From NCBI RefSeq assembly GCF_000328705.1, contig NC_019673.1, positions 4,030,001-4,094,000 on the forward strand: a DNA stretch of 64,000 nucleotides, read 5' to 3'. The stretch comes from Saccharothrix espanaensis DSM 44229. Lineage in GTDB: Bacteria > Actinomycetota > Actinomycetes > Mycobacteriales > Pseudonocardiaceae. Position numbers and translations under genes: made by a program. A model generated the notes under the pieces. The model was not told where the DNA came from and did not search any database. It worked only from the letters and a program-made list of their open reading frames with translations. Below, in pieces: positions 42,880 through 52,047 of the stretch (positions are counted from its first letter, which is position 1; each line of letters begins with the position of its first letter).

Positions 42880-43755
42880 ATGAAGGTCGGGATCACCATC
42901 CTCCCCGAGTATCGCTGGGCCGAGGCGAAACCGCGCTGGGAGGCGTTGGAGCGCTACGGTTTCCACCACGCGTGGACGTTCGACCACGTCGGCTGGCGGA
43001 CCCTCGTGGACGGCCCGTGGTTCTCCGCCGTGCCGACGTTGGCGCTGGCAGCGGCCGCGACGACGCGGATCGGGCTGGGCATCCTGGTGGCCTCGCCCAA
43101 TTTCCGGCACCCGGTGTCGTTCGCCCGCGAGCTGACCGCGCTGGACGACGTGTCGGACGGGCGGTTCACGCTCGGCATCGGCGCGGGCGGGATGCGGGGC
43201 TACGACACGGAAGTGTTCGGCGGGACGAACACCGCGGCCAGTCCGGCGCGCCGGTACGCGGAGTTCGTGGAGCTGCTGGATGCCTTGCTGACACACGACA
43301 ACGTCACCTGGACGGGTGAGTACTACCGGGCTTCCGGCGCGCGGAACCTGCCTGGTTGCGTGCAGCGGCCCCGGATCCCGTTCGTCCTGGCGGCCAACGG
43401 GCCCAAGGCGCTGCGGCTGGTCGCGCGGTTCGGCCAGGGCTGGGTCACCACCGGCACCTCGCAGGACACGCTGGACTCGTGGTGGGCCTCGGTGGCCGAG
43501 CTGTCGGCGCGACTGGACGACGCGCTGGACGAGGCCGGGCGGGACCGCTCGCAGGTGCGGCGGTTCCTCCAGACCGACGCCGCACCGGTGTTCTCGCTGT
43601 CGAGCGTCGAGTGCTTCCGTGATTTCCTGGGCCGGGCGGGGGAATCGGGCTTCACCGACCTGGCCGCGCCGTGGCCGCGCGAGTCGGGCGTGTTCGCCGG
43701 CGACGAGGGCCTGCTGGAGACGATCGCGGCCGAAGTCCTGCCCGAACTCGACTAG
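42880..43755 (+). CDS. LLM-class (F420-dependent type) oxidoreductase
   Basis: 291 residues, a TIM-barrel luciferase-like protein. Conserved segments are AWTFDHVGWRTL, TRIGLGILVASPNFRHPV, DDVSDGRFTLGIGAGG and FVLAANGPKALRLVARFG, the pattern of actinobacterial F420-dependent enzymes rather than FMN luciferases. Substrate unknown. ATG at 42880 follows GGAGCG. It is divergent from pls across a 228-base region with a shared operator array, so a link to polymer metabolism is possible but unproven. Confidence 0.88.
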   Translation: MKVGITILPEYRWAEAKPRWEALERYGFHHAWTFDHVGWRTLVDGPWFSAVPTLALAAAATTRIGLGILVASPNFRHPVSFARELTALDDVSDGRFTLGIGAGGMRGYDTEVFGGTNTAASPARRYAEFVELLDALLTHDNVTWTGEYYRASGARNLPGCVQRPRIPFVLAANGPKALRLVARFGQGWVTTGTSQDTLDSWWASVAELSARLDDALDEAGRDRSQVRRFLQTDAAPVFSLSSVECFRDFLGRAGESGFTDLAAPWPRESGVFAGDEGLLETIAAEVLPELD

Positions 43756-43885
43756 GCTCCCGTGACGGACCCGCCGCCTGTCGGTGCGTGGGTCTTCCCG
43801 GCACCTCCCGAATACTGTCCACTGTAGACAGCAGCGAGTCTTGCACCGCGGAACGCCGGAATCGGCAGCGGCGGGCGGATCGCGC

Positions 43886-46800
43886 TCACGCAGGGCAGGG
43901 CGGTGCGTACGCCGAGCCGGGGAAGTACCGCTCCCACTCCGATTCGGTGATCCGGGGCCGGGCCGCCGCGCACACCCAGCCCGCCACCGACTCGGGGTCG
44001 ACGTCCCACAGCCGCGCCGACCCGTCCTCGCCGGCGGTGACCAGGGTCCGGCCGTGGAACGCGACCGAGTACACCCGGTCGGTGTGCACGGCGAGCACGG
44101 CGACCGCGCCCGGCTCGGCCCCGGTGAGGTCCCACAGCCGCGCGGTGCGGTCGAACCCGGCCGTGGCCAGGCTCCGGCCGTCCGGGGCGAACGCGACCGA
44201 CTGGACCACCCCGCTGTGCCCGGCGAGCACCGCCCGCTGCCGGGGTGCGCGCGGGTCGGTCACGTCCCACAGCCGCGCGGTCCGGTCCAGCGACCCGGTG
44301 GCCACGGTCCGGCCGTCCGGGCTGAACGCGACCGACGTCGCCCGGTCGGTGTGCCCGTCCAGGTCGGCCAGCCGGGCCGGTCCGCGCGGGTCGGTGACGT
44401 CCCACAGCCGGATCCGGTGGTTCATCACCCCCGCGACGACCCGGCCGTCCGGGCTGACGGCGGTGGCGTGGATGCCCTCGTCGCCCTCGCTGCGCAGCAC
44501 GCCCAGCGGGCGCAGGTCGGCGAGGTCCCACAGCCGCACGGTGAAGTCGTCGCCGGCGGTCGCCAGCAGCCCGCCCTGCGGGGCGAACGCCACCGAGCGC
44601 ACGCTCGCGTCGTGCGCGACCGTGGTGACCCGCCGGGGGTGCGCCGGGTCGGAGGTGTCGTAGTACGCGATCGTCCCGTCGATGCCGCCGGCCGCGACGA
44701 ACCGCCCGTCCGGGCCGAACACGGTCGACTTCACCGGGGCGGTCGCGTCGGCCAGCACCGGTCCCGGCACCGGCCGGCGCGGGTTGCGCACGTCCCACAG
44801 CCGGGCGGTGTGGTCCTCGCCGCCCACGACGACGTGCCGGCCGTCCGGCGCGAACGTCGCCGACCACGACGGCGGCCCGCCCAGCACCGGGCCGGGCACC
44901 TCGGTGAACAGCGCGGTCCCGTCGTCGGCGGCGGAGGCGAGCACGTGCCCGTCCGGCGAGAACGTCACCGAGTAGACCGTGTCGGTGTGCCCGGTGATCG
45001 TGTTGAGCAGCACCGGCCGGTCCGGCGCGGAGGTGTCCCAGACCTTGGTCGCGTAGTCCCACCCGGCGGTGGCCACGGTCCGGTTGTCCGGGCTGAACGC
45101 CACCGTCTGCACCTCGCCGCTGTGCCCGGCGAGCACGCCCAACGCCCGGGGCGGCCCGGTCACGTCCCACAGCCGCGCGGTGTGGTCCGCGCCCGCCGTC
45201 ACCAGCCGGACCCCGTCCGGGCTGAACGCGAGTGACCGCACGGGCCCGGCGTGCGCGTCGATCCGGGCGAGTTCGACGCGGTCGGCCACCCGCCACAGCC
45301 GGGCCGTGCCGTCCTCGGCGGCGGTGGCCAGCCGAGCCCCGTCAGGGCTGAACGCCACCCGCCACACGATGCCCTCGTGCCCGGTGAACTCGCCGAGCGC
45401 GGCCGGCCGGCGCGGTGCCCGGACGTCCCACAGCCGCACCCGGCCGGCCGCGCCCGAGGTGGCCAGCAGCGTGCCGTCCGGGCTGAGTTCCGCCTGGTAG
45501 ATCGGGTCTTCGTGGGCGGCGAACCCGGTCAGCAACACGGGTTCGCGGGGGTTCTCCAGGTTCCAGATCCGCACCTGGCCGTCGTAGTGCGAGGCGACCA
45601 GCAGGCCCCCGCCGGGGCTGAACGCCAGCGACTCGACGTCGTCGGGCTGGTCGGCCAGCTCCGCCGTCCCGACCGGCCGCAGCGGCTCGGTGACGTCCCA
45701 CAGCCGCACCGTCCGGTCGTCGCCACCGGTCGCCATCCGGGTGCCGTCGCGGGTGTAGGCCACCGCGTTGACCTTGAGCCGCAACGCCGTCGCGAACGGC
45801 GCGGCGTACGCGCCCAGCAACGCGCTGCGCGCCTCCACGGTCGGCGCGAGCCGGTAGGCGGCGAGGCCCACCTGCGCGGCCAGCGCCGGGTTCGCCGGGT
45901 GCAGCGCGACCGCGTCCGCCGCCGCCTTCTGCGACCGCGCCACGTCGCGCTGCTCGGCCGCCCGCTGCTCGGCGGTCACCGCGAACCCGGTCGCACCGGC
46001 CGCGACCAGCAGCAGGACGCTGAGCACCGCGACCAGCCGGCGCAGCCGCCGGGACCGCCGCGACTCGACGACCCGCTCCCGGTCGGCCTGTTCGGCGCTG
46101 ACCCGCAGGAACTCCCGCTCACGGGCGCTGAGCAGATCACCGCCCCCGGCCGCCCAGTCCCGGGCGGCGGCCAGCCGCGAGCCGCGCAGCAGCGAACCGG
46201 GGTCGCGGTCGTGCGCCAGCCACGTCCCGGTCGCCTCGGTCAGGCCGCGGTGCAGCCGCACGCCGTCGCGGTCCTCGACCAGCCAGCCGCGCAGCCGGGG
46301 CCACGAGCGCAGCAGCGCCTCGTGGCTGATCTCCACGGTGTCCCGGCCGGCGGTGAGCAGCCGGGCCCGGGTCAGGTGCTCGACCACGGCGGCCACCTCC
46401 GGGTCGGCCAGCTCCGCGCGGGCCACCCGCCGCTTGGTGTCCTCGGTGCCCTCGCCCAGGGCGGTCAGCCGCAGGAACACCTGCCGGACCAGCTCCCGGC
46501 GGCCGGGTTCGAGCGCGGTGTAGGCCGCCTCGGCGGTGTTGGCCACGGCCCGGTCCAACCCGCCCACCGCCTCGTAGCCGGTCAGCGCGAGGGTGTTCCC
46601 GCGCCGCCGCCGCCACGTCTCGCGCAGCGCGTGCGACACCAGCGGCAGCGCGCCGGCCTGGCCGCCGGCATCGCCCACCAGCCGGGACACCAGCGCGCCC
46701 TCCACCGCGCACCCGGCCTGCGCGGCGGGCCGGGTGATCGCCTCGCGCAGCTCGTCGGTGGTCATCGGGCCGACCACCAGCGTGCCGTCCCGCAGCACGT

Positions 46801-47593
46801 CGGCCAGCTCGGGGCTGGCCGTGCAGTGGGAGTAGAAGTCGGCCCGCACCCCCAGCACGACCCGGGCGTGCTCGGCGGCGGTGACCAGGCCGGTGATGAA
46901 CCCGGAGCGCTCCCGCCGGTTCGCGCACAGCGTGAACACCTCCTCGAACTGGTCGACCACGACCAGCGGCCGGTCCAGCCGGCGCACCAGCCGCAGCAGG
47001 CCGCGCGGGTCGGCCAGCTCGGCCAGCAGGGACCCGGGGGAGCCCAGACCGAGCCGGGCCAGCCGCACCGCGCACTCCTCCCACGGCCGCGCGCCGGGCG
47101 TGAACAGCACCACCGGGCCGTCCTCGCCCGCGACCAGGCCGGCCCGCAGCAGCGACGACTTGCCCGCGCCGGACGCGCCGAACACGGCCACCGCCGACCG
47201 CCGCTCCAGCCGGTCGCGCAGTTCGCCGAGCAGCCGGTCGCGGCCGAAGAACCGGTCGGCGTCCTCGGGCTGGAACGTCCCCAGGCCCACGTACGGCCCG
47301 TCGTCCGGGTCGTCCTCGGGCGGGGGAGCCAGCGCCGCGGCCACCCGGTGCCACCGCTCGGTCCACGCGTCCACGTCGCCGCCGCACGCCCGGACGTAGC
47401 CCTGCGTGACGGCGAGCGTGGGCAGCTTGCGCCCGCCCGCCGCGTCCGACAGCGTCGCCGCCGAGTAGTGCGCCCGCGTGCCGAGCTCCCGGTAGGTCGG
47501 TCCGCCCGCCTCCTCCCGGAGCCGGCGCAGGTCCGCCGCGAACGACAGCAGTGGTCCGTCCCCGTCCGCCAACGGGCGTTCACGCCGAGCCAC
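43886..47593 (-). CDS. HTH-nSTAND NTPase-WD40 protein
   Basis: 1235 residues. Residues about 15-90 are an XRE-like helix-turn-helix (FAADLRRLREEAGGPTYREL, then LPTLAVTQGYVRACGG). Residues 100-480 are an nSTAND1-type NTPase with PYVGLGTFQPEDADRFFGR and P-loop GASGAGKS (139-146). A single membrane-like helix (VAVLSVLLLVAAGATGFAV) lies near residue 515. From about 600 on I count 14 WD40 repeats, enough for two seven-blade propellers. Such proteins are thought to sense a ligand through the propeller and switch by ATP-driven assembly. Some are linked to signalling or defence. GTG at 47593 has GAGGGGGAA upstream. It is monocistronic. Confidence 0.9.
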   Translation of the reverse strand: MARRERPLADGDGPLLSFAADLRRLREEAGGPTYRELGTRAHYSAATLSDAAGGRKLPTLAVTQGYVRACGGDVDAWTERWHRVAAALAPPPEDDPDDGPYVGLGTFQPEDADRFFGRDRLLGELRDRLERRSAVAVFGASGAGKSSLLRAGLVAGEDGPVVLFTPGARPWEECAVRLARLGLGSPGSLLAELADPRGLLRLVRRLDRPLVVVDQFEEVFTLCANRRERSGFITGLVTAAEHARVVLGVRADFYSHCTASPELADVLRDGTLVVGPMTTDELREAITRPAAQAGCAVEGALVSRLVGDAGGQAGALPLVSHALRETWRRRRGNTLALTGYEAVGGLDRAVANTAEAAYTALEPGRRELVRQVFLRLTALGEGTEDTKRRVARAELADPEVAAVVEHLTRARLLTAGRDTVEISHEALLRSWPRLRGWLVEDRDGVRLHRGLTEATGTWLAHDRDPGSLLRGSRLAAARDWAAGGGDLLSAREREFLRVSAEQADRERVVESRRSRRLRRLVAVLSVLLLVAAGATGFAVTAEQRAAEQRDVARSQKAAADAVALHPANPALAAQVGLAAYRLAPTVEARSALLGAYAAPFATALRLKVNAVAYTRDGTRMATGGDDRTVRLWDVTEPLRPVGTAELADQPDDVESLAFSPGGGLLVASHYDGQVRIWNLENPREPVLLTGFAAHEDPIYQAELSPDGTLLATSGAAGRVRLWDVRAPRRPAALGEFTGHEGIVWRVAFSPDGARLATAAEDGTARLWRVADRVELARIDAHAGPVRSLAFSPDGVRLVTAGADHTARLWDVTGPPRALGVLAGHSGEVQTVAFSPDNRTVATAGWDYATKVWDTSAPDRPVLLNTITGHTDTVYSVTFSPDGHVLASAADDGTALFTEVPGPVLGGPPSWSATFAPDGRHVVVGGEDHTARLWDVRNPRRPVPGPVLADATAPVKSTVFGPDGRFVAAGGIDGTIAYYDTSDPAHPRRVTTVAHDASVRSVAFAPQGGLLATAGDDFTVRLWDLADLRPLGVLRSEGDEGIHATAVSPDGRVVAGVMNHRIRLWDVTDPRGPARLADLDGHTDRATSVAFSPDGRTVATGSLDRTARLWDVTDPRAPRQRAVLAGHSGVVQSVAFAPDGRSLATAGFDRTARLWDLTGAEPGAVAVLAVHTDRVYSVAFHGRTLVTAGEDGSARLWDVDPESVAGWVCAAARPRITESEWERYFPGSAYAPPCPA

Positions 47594-47735
47594 CGGTCGA
47601 TTCCCCCTCGTGGTCGAGATCATTGTCCAGAGCTTGTTGTTCACCGTCCAGCCGTCGACACCGAACAACCGGGACCGTCTGGGATGGCCTCGACAGCCCG
47701 GCCGGACCGCGGCGGGCGTGATCAGGGAGGTCCGC

Positions 47736-47897
47736 GTGACCCGACCGGTGAAACCCCGCTGCCCCAGTACCCCGCCCCGCCCCGGGAACTCCGACCGGCG
47801 CAAGAACTCCGACCGGCGGGCGACCTCGGACCGGCGCAGCGGGTGCGCGTCCTGCTGGCGGCGCCGGCTGGGGCCGGCCCACCGCGACGCCGCTTAG
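47736..47897 (+). CDS. Possible small basic protein with SDRR repeats
   Basis: 53 codons from GTG 47736, preceded by CAGGGAGG. The peptide contains NSDRR, NSDRR and TSDRR in tandem and two Trp/Cys-rich residues near the end (CASCWRRR). It lies between the divergent WD40 gene and the LAL regulator. The same repeats read as DNA are three 18-base direct copies (47784-47837), so the region may be regulatory instead of coding. Confidence 0.35.
   Translation: MTRPVKPRCPSTPPRPGNSDRRKNSDRRATSDRRSGCASCWRRRLGPAHRDAA
47784..47837. repeat. Three 18-bp direct repeats upstream of the LAL regulator
   Basis: Units start at 47784, 47802 and 47820 and share the core ACTCCGACCGGCG (the third diverges at three positions). 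They lie about 125-180 bases before the LAL regulator start. The 18-base phasing (under two helical turns) could suit an oligomeric activator, or encode a peptide repeat. Confidence 0.7.
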
Positions 47898-47961
47898 CGA
47901 TCGATCAGCCGCCCCCGGTATCCGTCGCCCGGCCGCGCCCCTCCTTGCCGGTGGAGGAGCG

Positions 47962-50508
47962 ATGACCACTGGGGAACAGGTCGGAGTGCGCGCTGTGGCG
48001 GACCAGGTGGCGGGCCGGGGCGCGGACCGGGTCGCGGACCGGGTGGCGGACCTGCCCGAGCCGGGCGGCGGGCCGCGACGGGTGCGCGTGGTCGGGGGGA
48101 CCGGCGCGGGCAAGTCGCGGCTGCTCGGCGAGTTCGCCCGGCGGGCCCGCCTGGGCGGCGTGCCGGTGCTCGCCGCCCGGGGCACCGACACCGGCCGGAT
48201 GGTCCCGTTCGGGGCGCTGCGCGACTCGCTGCGCCCGCCCGCCGACGGGCCCACCCCGGCCGCGCGCACCGCGCTCCTGCTGCTGCGCGCGGTGTTCCAC
48301 TCGTTCCTGGGACCGGGCCGGGGCCGGTCCGCGCTGCCCTCCGCCGAACGCCACCGGCTCTACCGCACGGTCGGCGACCTGGTCGCTTCGGTGGGCCGCC
48401 CGGCAGGGCTGCTGGTGCTGCTGGACGACGCGCACCTGGCCGACGCGGGCTCACTGGAACTGCTCGGCCACCTGCTGCGCCACCCGCCGGGGGTGCGCCT
48501 GTCGGTGGTCGCCGCGCACGTCCCGGACGCCTGCCCGGCCGCGTTCGGCGACGCCGAGGAGATCGGCCTGGCCCCGGTCGCACCGGACACCACCACGATC
48601 GCGCCGGGTGACCTGCGGGTCGCCCAGGCGGTGGCGGTGCTCGGCGACGCCGAACCGCGACTGGTCGCGGCCGTGGCCGGGACGACCCTGCACGAGACCC
48701 GGGCCGCCCTGGTCCGGTTGGCGAGCCGGGGCGTGCTCGGCGTCGACGGCGGCGACCTGGGCTACCGGCGGGAACGCGTGCGGCAGAGCGTCTACGACGG
48801 CGCGGACGCCGAGTGGCGGCGGGCCGCCCACGCCCGCGCCGCGCAGGCGTTGCGCGACGAGGACGCGCCGATCGCGGTCCGCGCTTACCAGGTGGCCCGC
48901 GCCGCCCGCGTCGGTGACCGCGCCGCGGTGGCCGAACTGGTCCGCGCCGCCGACGCGGCCGCCGGCGTCGCGCCCGCGATCGCCGCGCACTGGCTGGTCG
49001 AGGCGTTGCGCCTGACACCCCGCACCGACGACCCGGACCGGCTGCGGCTGCTGCGGCGGTTGGCCGCGGCGGCCCGTGCCGCCGGCCGCCCCGACGAGCA
49101 CCTGGCCGCCGTGCGGGCGGTGCTGGCGGCCCGGCCGGCGGACCGGGCGGAGATCGCGCTGCGCGGCGCGCTGGCGCAACGGGCCTGCGGCCGGCACTCG
49201 GCAGCCGGCGACCTGCTGCGCCGGCTGCTGCACGACCCGGGCGGGCGGCGCGGCCGGCTGCTGGGCGAACTCGGCCTGGCCGCCGACCGGTCGGTGCCCG
49301 CGCGGCGCGCCGACGAGGTGCTCGCCGCCGCCCGCGAGGTCGGCGACGACGCCGTGCTGTCGCTGGCGCTGGGCGTCCGGCTGGGCAAACCGCCCTACCA
49401 CCCGGCGCTGCTCGACGAGGCCGCGGCGCTCGCCGACCGGCTGGCCGACTGCCCGCTGGAGTCCCTGCTGTGGCTGGGCCGCGCCGAGACCACCCTGGAA
49501 CGCCTGCCCGCCGCCGTCGGGCACCTGGACCGGGCGATCCGGGCGGCCCGCACCACCGACCGCGACGACCTGCTGCCGCACCTGTGGCTCGCCCGGGGCG
49601 AGGCGCTGGAGCGGCTGGGCCGGCTGGTCGAGGCGCAGGAGTGCTTCACCGACGCCGCCGAGGCCGCCGCACTGGCCGGAACGTCCGCGTGCCTGCCGCT
49701 GGCGGGCCTGGCCCGGATCGCGGTGTGGCGCGGCGAGGCCGACGAGGGGCTGCGGCTCGCCGAGCGGGCCGTCACCGAGGGCGTCGAGAGCCGCGCGCAC
49801 GTGGCGCTCGCGCTGGCCCACCTGCACGCCGACGACCCCGACCGGTGCGCCGCGCACCTGCTCGCGGTCGACGTGCCGCCCGCCGACCCGCTCGCCGCCG
49901 TCGAGTGGTGCAGCCTGGTCGCGCTGGCCGAGGGCGCGCGGCACCGGGTGCCCGACGCCGCGAGGTGGGCCGAGCGGGCCGGCGACCTGGCCCGCCGGCT
50001 GCCCGCCGACCTGCGCCGGGGCTACGCGCACCTGGCCCAGGTGGGCGCGCTGCGCCGGACCGACCCGGAAGCCGCGGCCGGTGAGGCCACCCTGGCCGCC
50101 GAGTCGTTCGAGCGGATCGGCAACCGCGTGCACGCCGGCCGGGCGCGGCTGATGGCGTCGGCGCTGCACCACGTCGCGGGCTCGCCGCGCCAGGCGCGCG
50201 CCGAGCGCGACCGGGCCCGGGACCTCCTCGACGGGTGCGAGGCCGGCCTGTTCGAACGCGTCGCCGGCAGTTGGGCCCCCATCGCCGAGCACGGCCTGAC
50301 CGACCGCGAGCGCTCCGTCCTGGCGGTGCTGGCGCAGGGCCTCACGGCCGAGGCGATCGCCCGCCGGATGGACATCTCGCCGCGCACCGTGCACCGGCAC
50401 CTGCAACACCTCTACCGCAAGCTGGGCACCGCCGACCGGCTGGCCACCGTGTTGCGCGCCCAGTCCCTCGGCCTGCTCGACGACGCACCCAGCCCGGTCG
50501 GCTGCTGA
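47962..50508 (+). CDS. LAL-type LuxR transcriptional regulator
   Basis: 848 residues. The N-terminal AAA-like ATPase has P-loop GGTGAGKS (45-52), here without the usual preceding 40 residues, and Walker B LLVLLDDAHLAD. The long middle is TPR-like. The C-terminal LuxR helix-turn-helix is LTDRERSVLAVLAQGLTAEA to TVHRHLQHLYRKLGTADR. These regulators activate biosynthetic or catabolic genes. The TGGAGGAG site before ATG 47962 is excellent. The downstream neighbour on the opposite strand is a truncated mbtH, hinting that a peptide cluster it once controlled is gone (inference). Confidence 0.9.
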   Translation: MTTGEQVGVRAVADQVAGRGADRVADRVADLPEPGGGPRRVRVVGGTGAGKSRLLGEFARRARLGGVPVLAARGTDTGRMVPFGALRDSLRPPADGPTPAARTALLLLRAVFHSFLGPGRGRSALPSAERHRLYRTVGDLVASVGRPAGLLVLLDDAHLADAGSLELLGHLLRHPPGVRLSVVAAHVPDACPAAFGDAEEIGLAPVAPDTTTIAPGDLRVAQAVAVLGDAEPRLVAAVAGTTLHETRAALVRLASRGVLGVDGGDLGYRRERVRQSVYDGADAEWRRAAHARAAQALRDEDAPIAVRAYQVARAARVGDRAAVAELVRAADAAAGVAPAIAAHWLVEALRLTPRTDDPDRLRLLRRLAAAARAAGRPDEHLAAVRAVLAARPADRAEIALRGALAQRACGRHSAAGDLLRRLLHDPGGRRGRLLGELGLAADRSVPARRADEVLAAAREVGDDAVLSLALGVRLGKPPYHPALLDEAAALADRLADCPLESLLWLGRAETTLERLPAAVGHLDRAIRAARTTDRDDLLPHLWLARGEALERLGRLVEAQECFTDAAEAAALAGTSACLPLAGLARIAVWRGEADEGLRLAERAVTEGVESRAHVALALAHLHADDPDRCAAHLLAVDVPPADPLAAVEWCSLVALAEGARHRVPDAARWAERAGDLARRLPADLRRGYAHLAQVGALRRTDPEAAAGEATLAAESFERIGNRVHAGRARLMASALHHVAGSPRQARAERDRARDLLDGCEAGLFERVAGSWAPIAEHGLTDRERSVLAVLAQGLTAEAIARRMDISPRTVHRHLQHLYRKLGTADRLATVLRAQSLGLLDDAPSPVGC

Positions 50509-50512
50509 CCCG

Positions 50513-50623
50513 TCACCCGACCCGCAGGCTCTTGGGCCGCGGGTCGGTCCACACCGAGATCGAGTACTGCTCCTCGCGGTCGCGCACCACCGCGTGCAGC
50601 CGGTCGTCGTGATCTTCGAACAT
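50513..50623 (-). pseudogene. MbtH-like gene with internal deletion
   Basis: 36 codons from ATG 50623, behind an intact GGAGGACGG site. The peptide MFEDHDDRLHAVVRDREEQY matches the N-terminus of MbtH-like NRPS chaperones, and VWTDPRPKSLRVG their C-terminus. The central 25-30 residues (the WPA, PAGW and CL-Y-E region) are missing in frame. Normal members have 60-75 residues. Without the Trp-bearing core it cannot bind an adenylation domain in the known way, so I call it a pseudogene, although it could still be translated. Confidence 0.75.
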
Positions 50624-50935
50624 GGCCGTCCTCCACGGTTTGCCGGGTCCGGGGAAGAGGTCCGGCGCGGCGGTCGCCGCGACCGCCGGCACCCGTTCGA
50701 GGCAGGCGGGTGGCGGCGGCGGGCACGCCGCGCCGGACTCGCGGGTCGCCGACATCGCGGCGACCAGGTCCCTCCCGGCGACCAGCGTGCGGCGCGGTGG
50801 CGGTGCGGATAACCCGGGCCGCCCCGGGGTCCCGGTCGGCGGTGGGTAGTTGTGCCCATTCCGGTATCCGCCCGGCGGCGCGACGGTGGACGGGACCGCC
50901 GGTGGCCGGCCACCGGCTCGATGGGGGACAGCGCG

Positions 50936-51616
50936 GTGACTGGTGTGACGGTGCAGGGCCCGGTGGAACGAGGCCGCAGCCCGCGACGGGTCGAGGTTCC
51001 GGCCGGCGGCACGAGGACGTTCGGCACCTGCGGGTGCGGCCGGTGCCGGTGGGACCTCCCGATCCGGGTCGTGCCGGGCGCGCGGGTCGAGGAGTTCCGG
51101 GGCGCGGTGGACGCCGACGGCGCGGTGTGGTGGCTGGCGAACCTGTCCGACCGGGAACCGCTGTTCGTCGCCGACGTCGACGGCCCCGCCGAGGCGGTCG
51201 CGGTGCGGCCCGGCGAGCGGCGGCCGTTCGGGTTGGACATGGCGCTGGTGACCCCGACCCGGCAGCCGGGCGGGCGGTCGGTGACGGTGTTCGCCGCCGC
51301 CACGCGGCCGGTGCCGAGGTCGCCGGGCTGCCCGGCGATCCGGCCGGAGGTGCCGCGCCTGGACCCGGACGCCCGCTACTACGCCGTGCTCGCCGCGCTG
51401 TGCGGCAGCGCCGGGACGTTCACGCCGACGTCGGCGGACATCGCGGCCCGGCTGCGGATGAGCCCGCGCGCGGTCGACGCCCACATCGACTACCTGGTGC
51501 GCAAGCTCGACCTCCCGGAGCCCGCGATCCGCCGCAACGGCTGGAAGCGCACGGCGCTGATCGACCACGTCCGCGCGCACGGCACGCTGCGCCGCGAACT
51601 GGCGGGCATCGCGTGA
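50936..51616 (+). CDS. FHA-like/HTH regulatory protein
   Basis: 226 residues. The N-terminal 115 resemble an FHA domain in strand pattern, and the C-terminal 90 are a winged helix (RYYAVLAALCGSAG, TSADIAARLRMSPRAVDAHI, DYLVRKLDL, GWKRTALIDHV). This architecture is common in actinomycetes next to or under Ser/Thr kinases, with FHA reading a phospho-Thr. No kinase is nearby. GTG at 50936 has GGGGGAC upstream. Its TGA overlaps the start of the next frame (GTGA). Confidence 0.72.
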   Translation: MTGVTVQGPVERGRSPRRVEVPAGGTRTFGTCGCGRCRWDLPIRVVPGARVEEFRGAVDADGAVWWLANLSDREPLFVADVDGPAEAVAVRPGERRPFGLDMALVTPTRQPGGRSVTVFAAATRPVPRSPGCPAIRPEVPRLDPDARYYAVLAALCGSAGTFTPTSADIAARLRMSPRAVDAHIDYLVRKLDLPEPAIRRNGWKRTALIDHVRAHGTLRRELAGIA

Positions 51617-51933
51617 TCCACGACGTGTCCGGCGCCCTGGGACACCCCGACGCGGTGGCTTCGGCGCACCGCGCGGGCGTCACCGCCCACGGCGACCAGG
51701 ACCGGACGTCCGACACCGTCGCGCGCGCCCTCGCCGCGTCCGGAGTGGTCCGGGGGAACGCCCTTCCCGTCGTCCCCCGACGGGAAGATCGCACTGCGGC
51801 GTTGCTCGCCGCACTCCCCGTACGCCGCCCCGCCGCACCAGCGGCAGGGGAGGGCTTCTCCGCTCCGGACCAGGTGGACGTCGACCTGGCGTCCACCGCG
51901 CCGGCGGGCGCGCTGGGGGTGTCCGCCGGGTGA
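51613..51933 (+). CDS. Hypothetical protein coupled to the FHA-HTH gene
   Basis: 106 residues, no recognised family. The start GTG overlaps the preceding stop by four bases. The stop lies directly against a strong terminator (51934), and third codon positions are mostly G or C. All three argue for a real gene. It has several His and Asp residues in the first 35 (IHDVSGALGHPD, HRAGVTAHGDQD) and an Ala-rich C-terminus. Frame conservation in relatives would decide. Confidence 0.5.
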   Translation: MIHDVSGALGHPDAVASAHRAGVTAHGDQDRTSDTVARALAASGVVRGNALPVVPRREDRTAALLAALPVRRPAAPAAGEGFSAPDQVDVDLASTAPAGALGVSAG

Positions 51934-51980
51934 CCCCGCCCGTGCGCGCCCACGACAGCCTCGGGCGCGCACGGGCGGGG
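51934..51980 (+). terminator. Strong terminator after the FHA-HTH operon
   Basis: Perfect 18-base arms (CCCCGCCCGTGCGCGCCC at 51934 and its complement at 51963-51980) with an 11-base loop, adjacent to the TGA of the hypothetical gene. Confidence 0.88.
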
Positions 51981-52047
51981 GAATCGGCCGATAGGAACCT
52001 GCCCGCGCCGGGCCGACGGCACGCCGGGGCGTGCTACGAATGGGGCC

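Noticed and set aside
45251-47965. 904-codon plus-strand frame opposite the WD40 gene
   Set aside because: Antisense shadow with no domain, whereas the opposite strand has 14 WD repeats and a P-loop.
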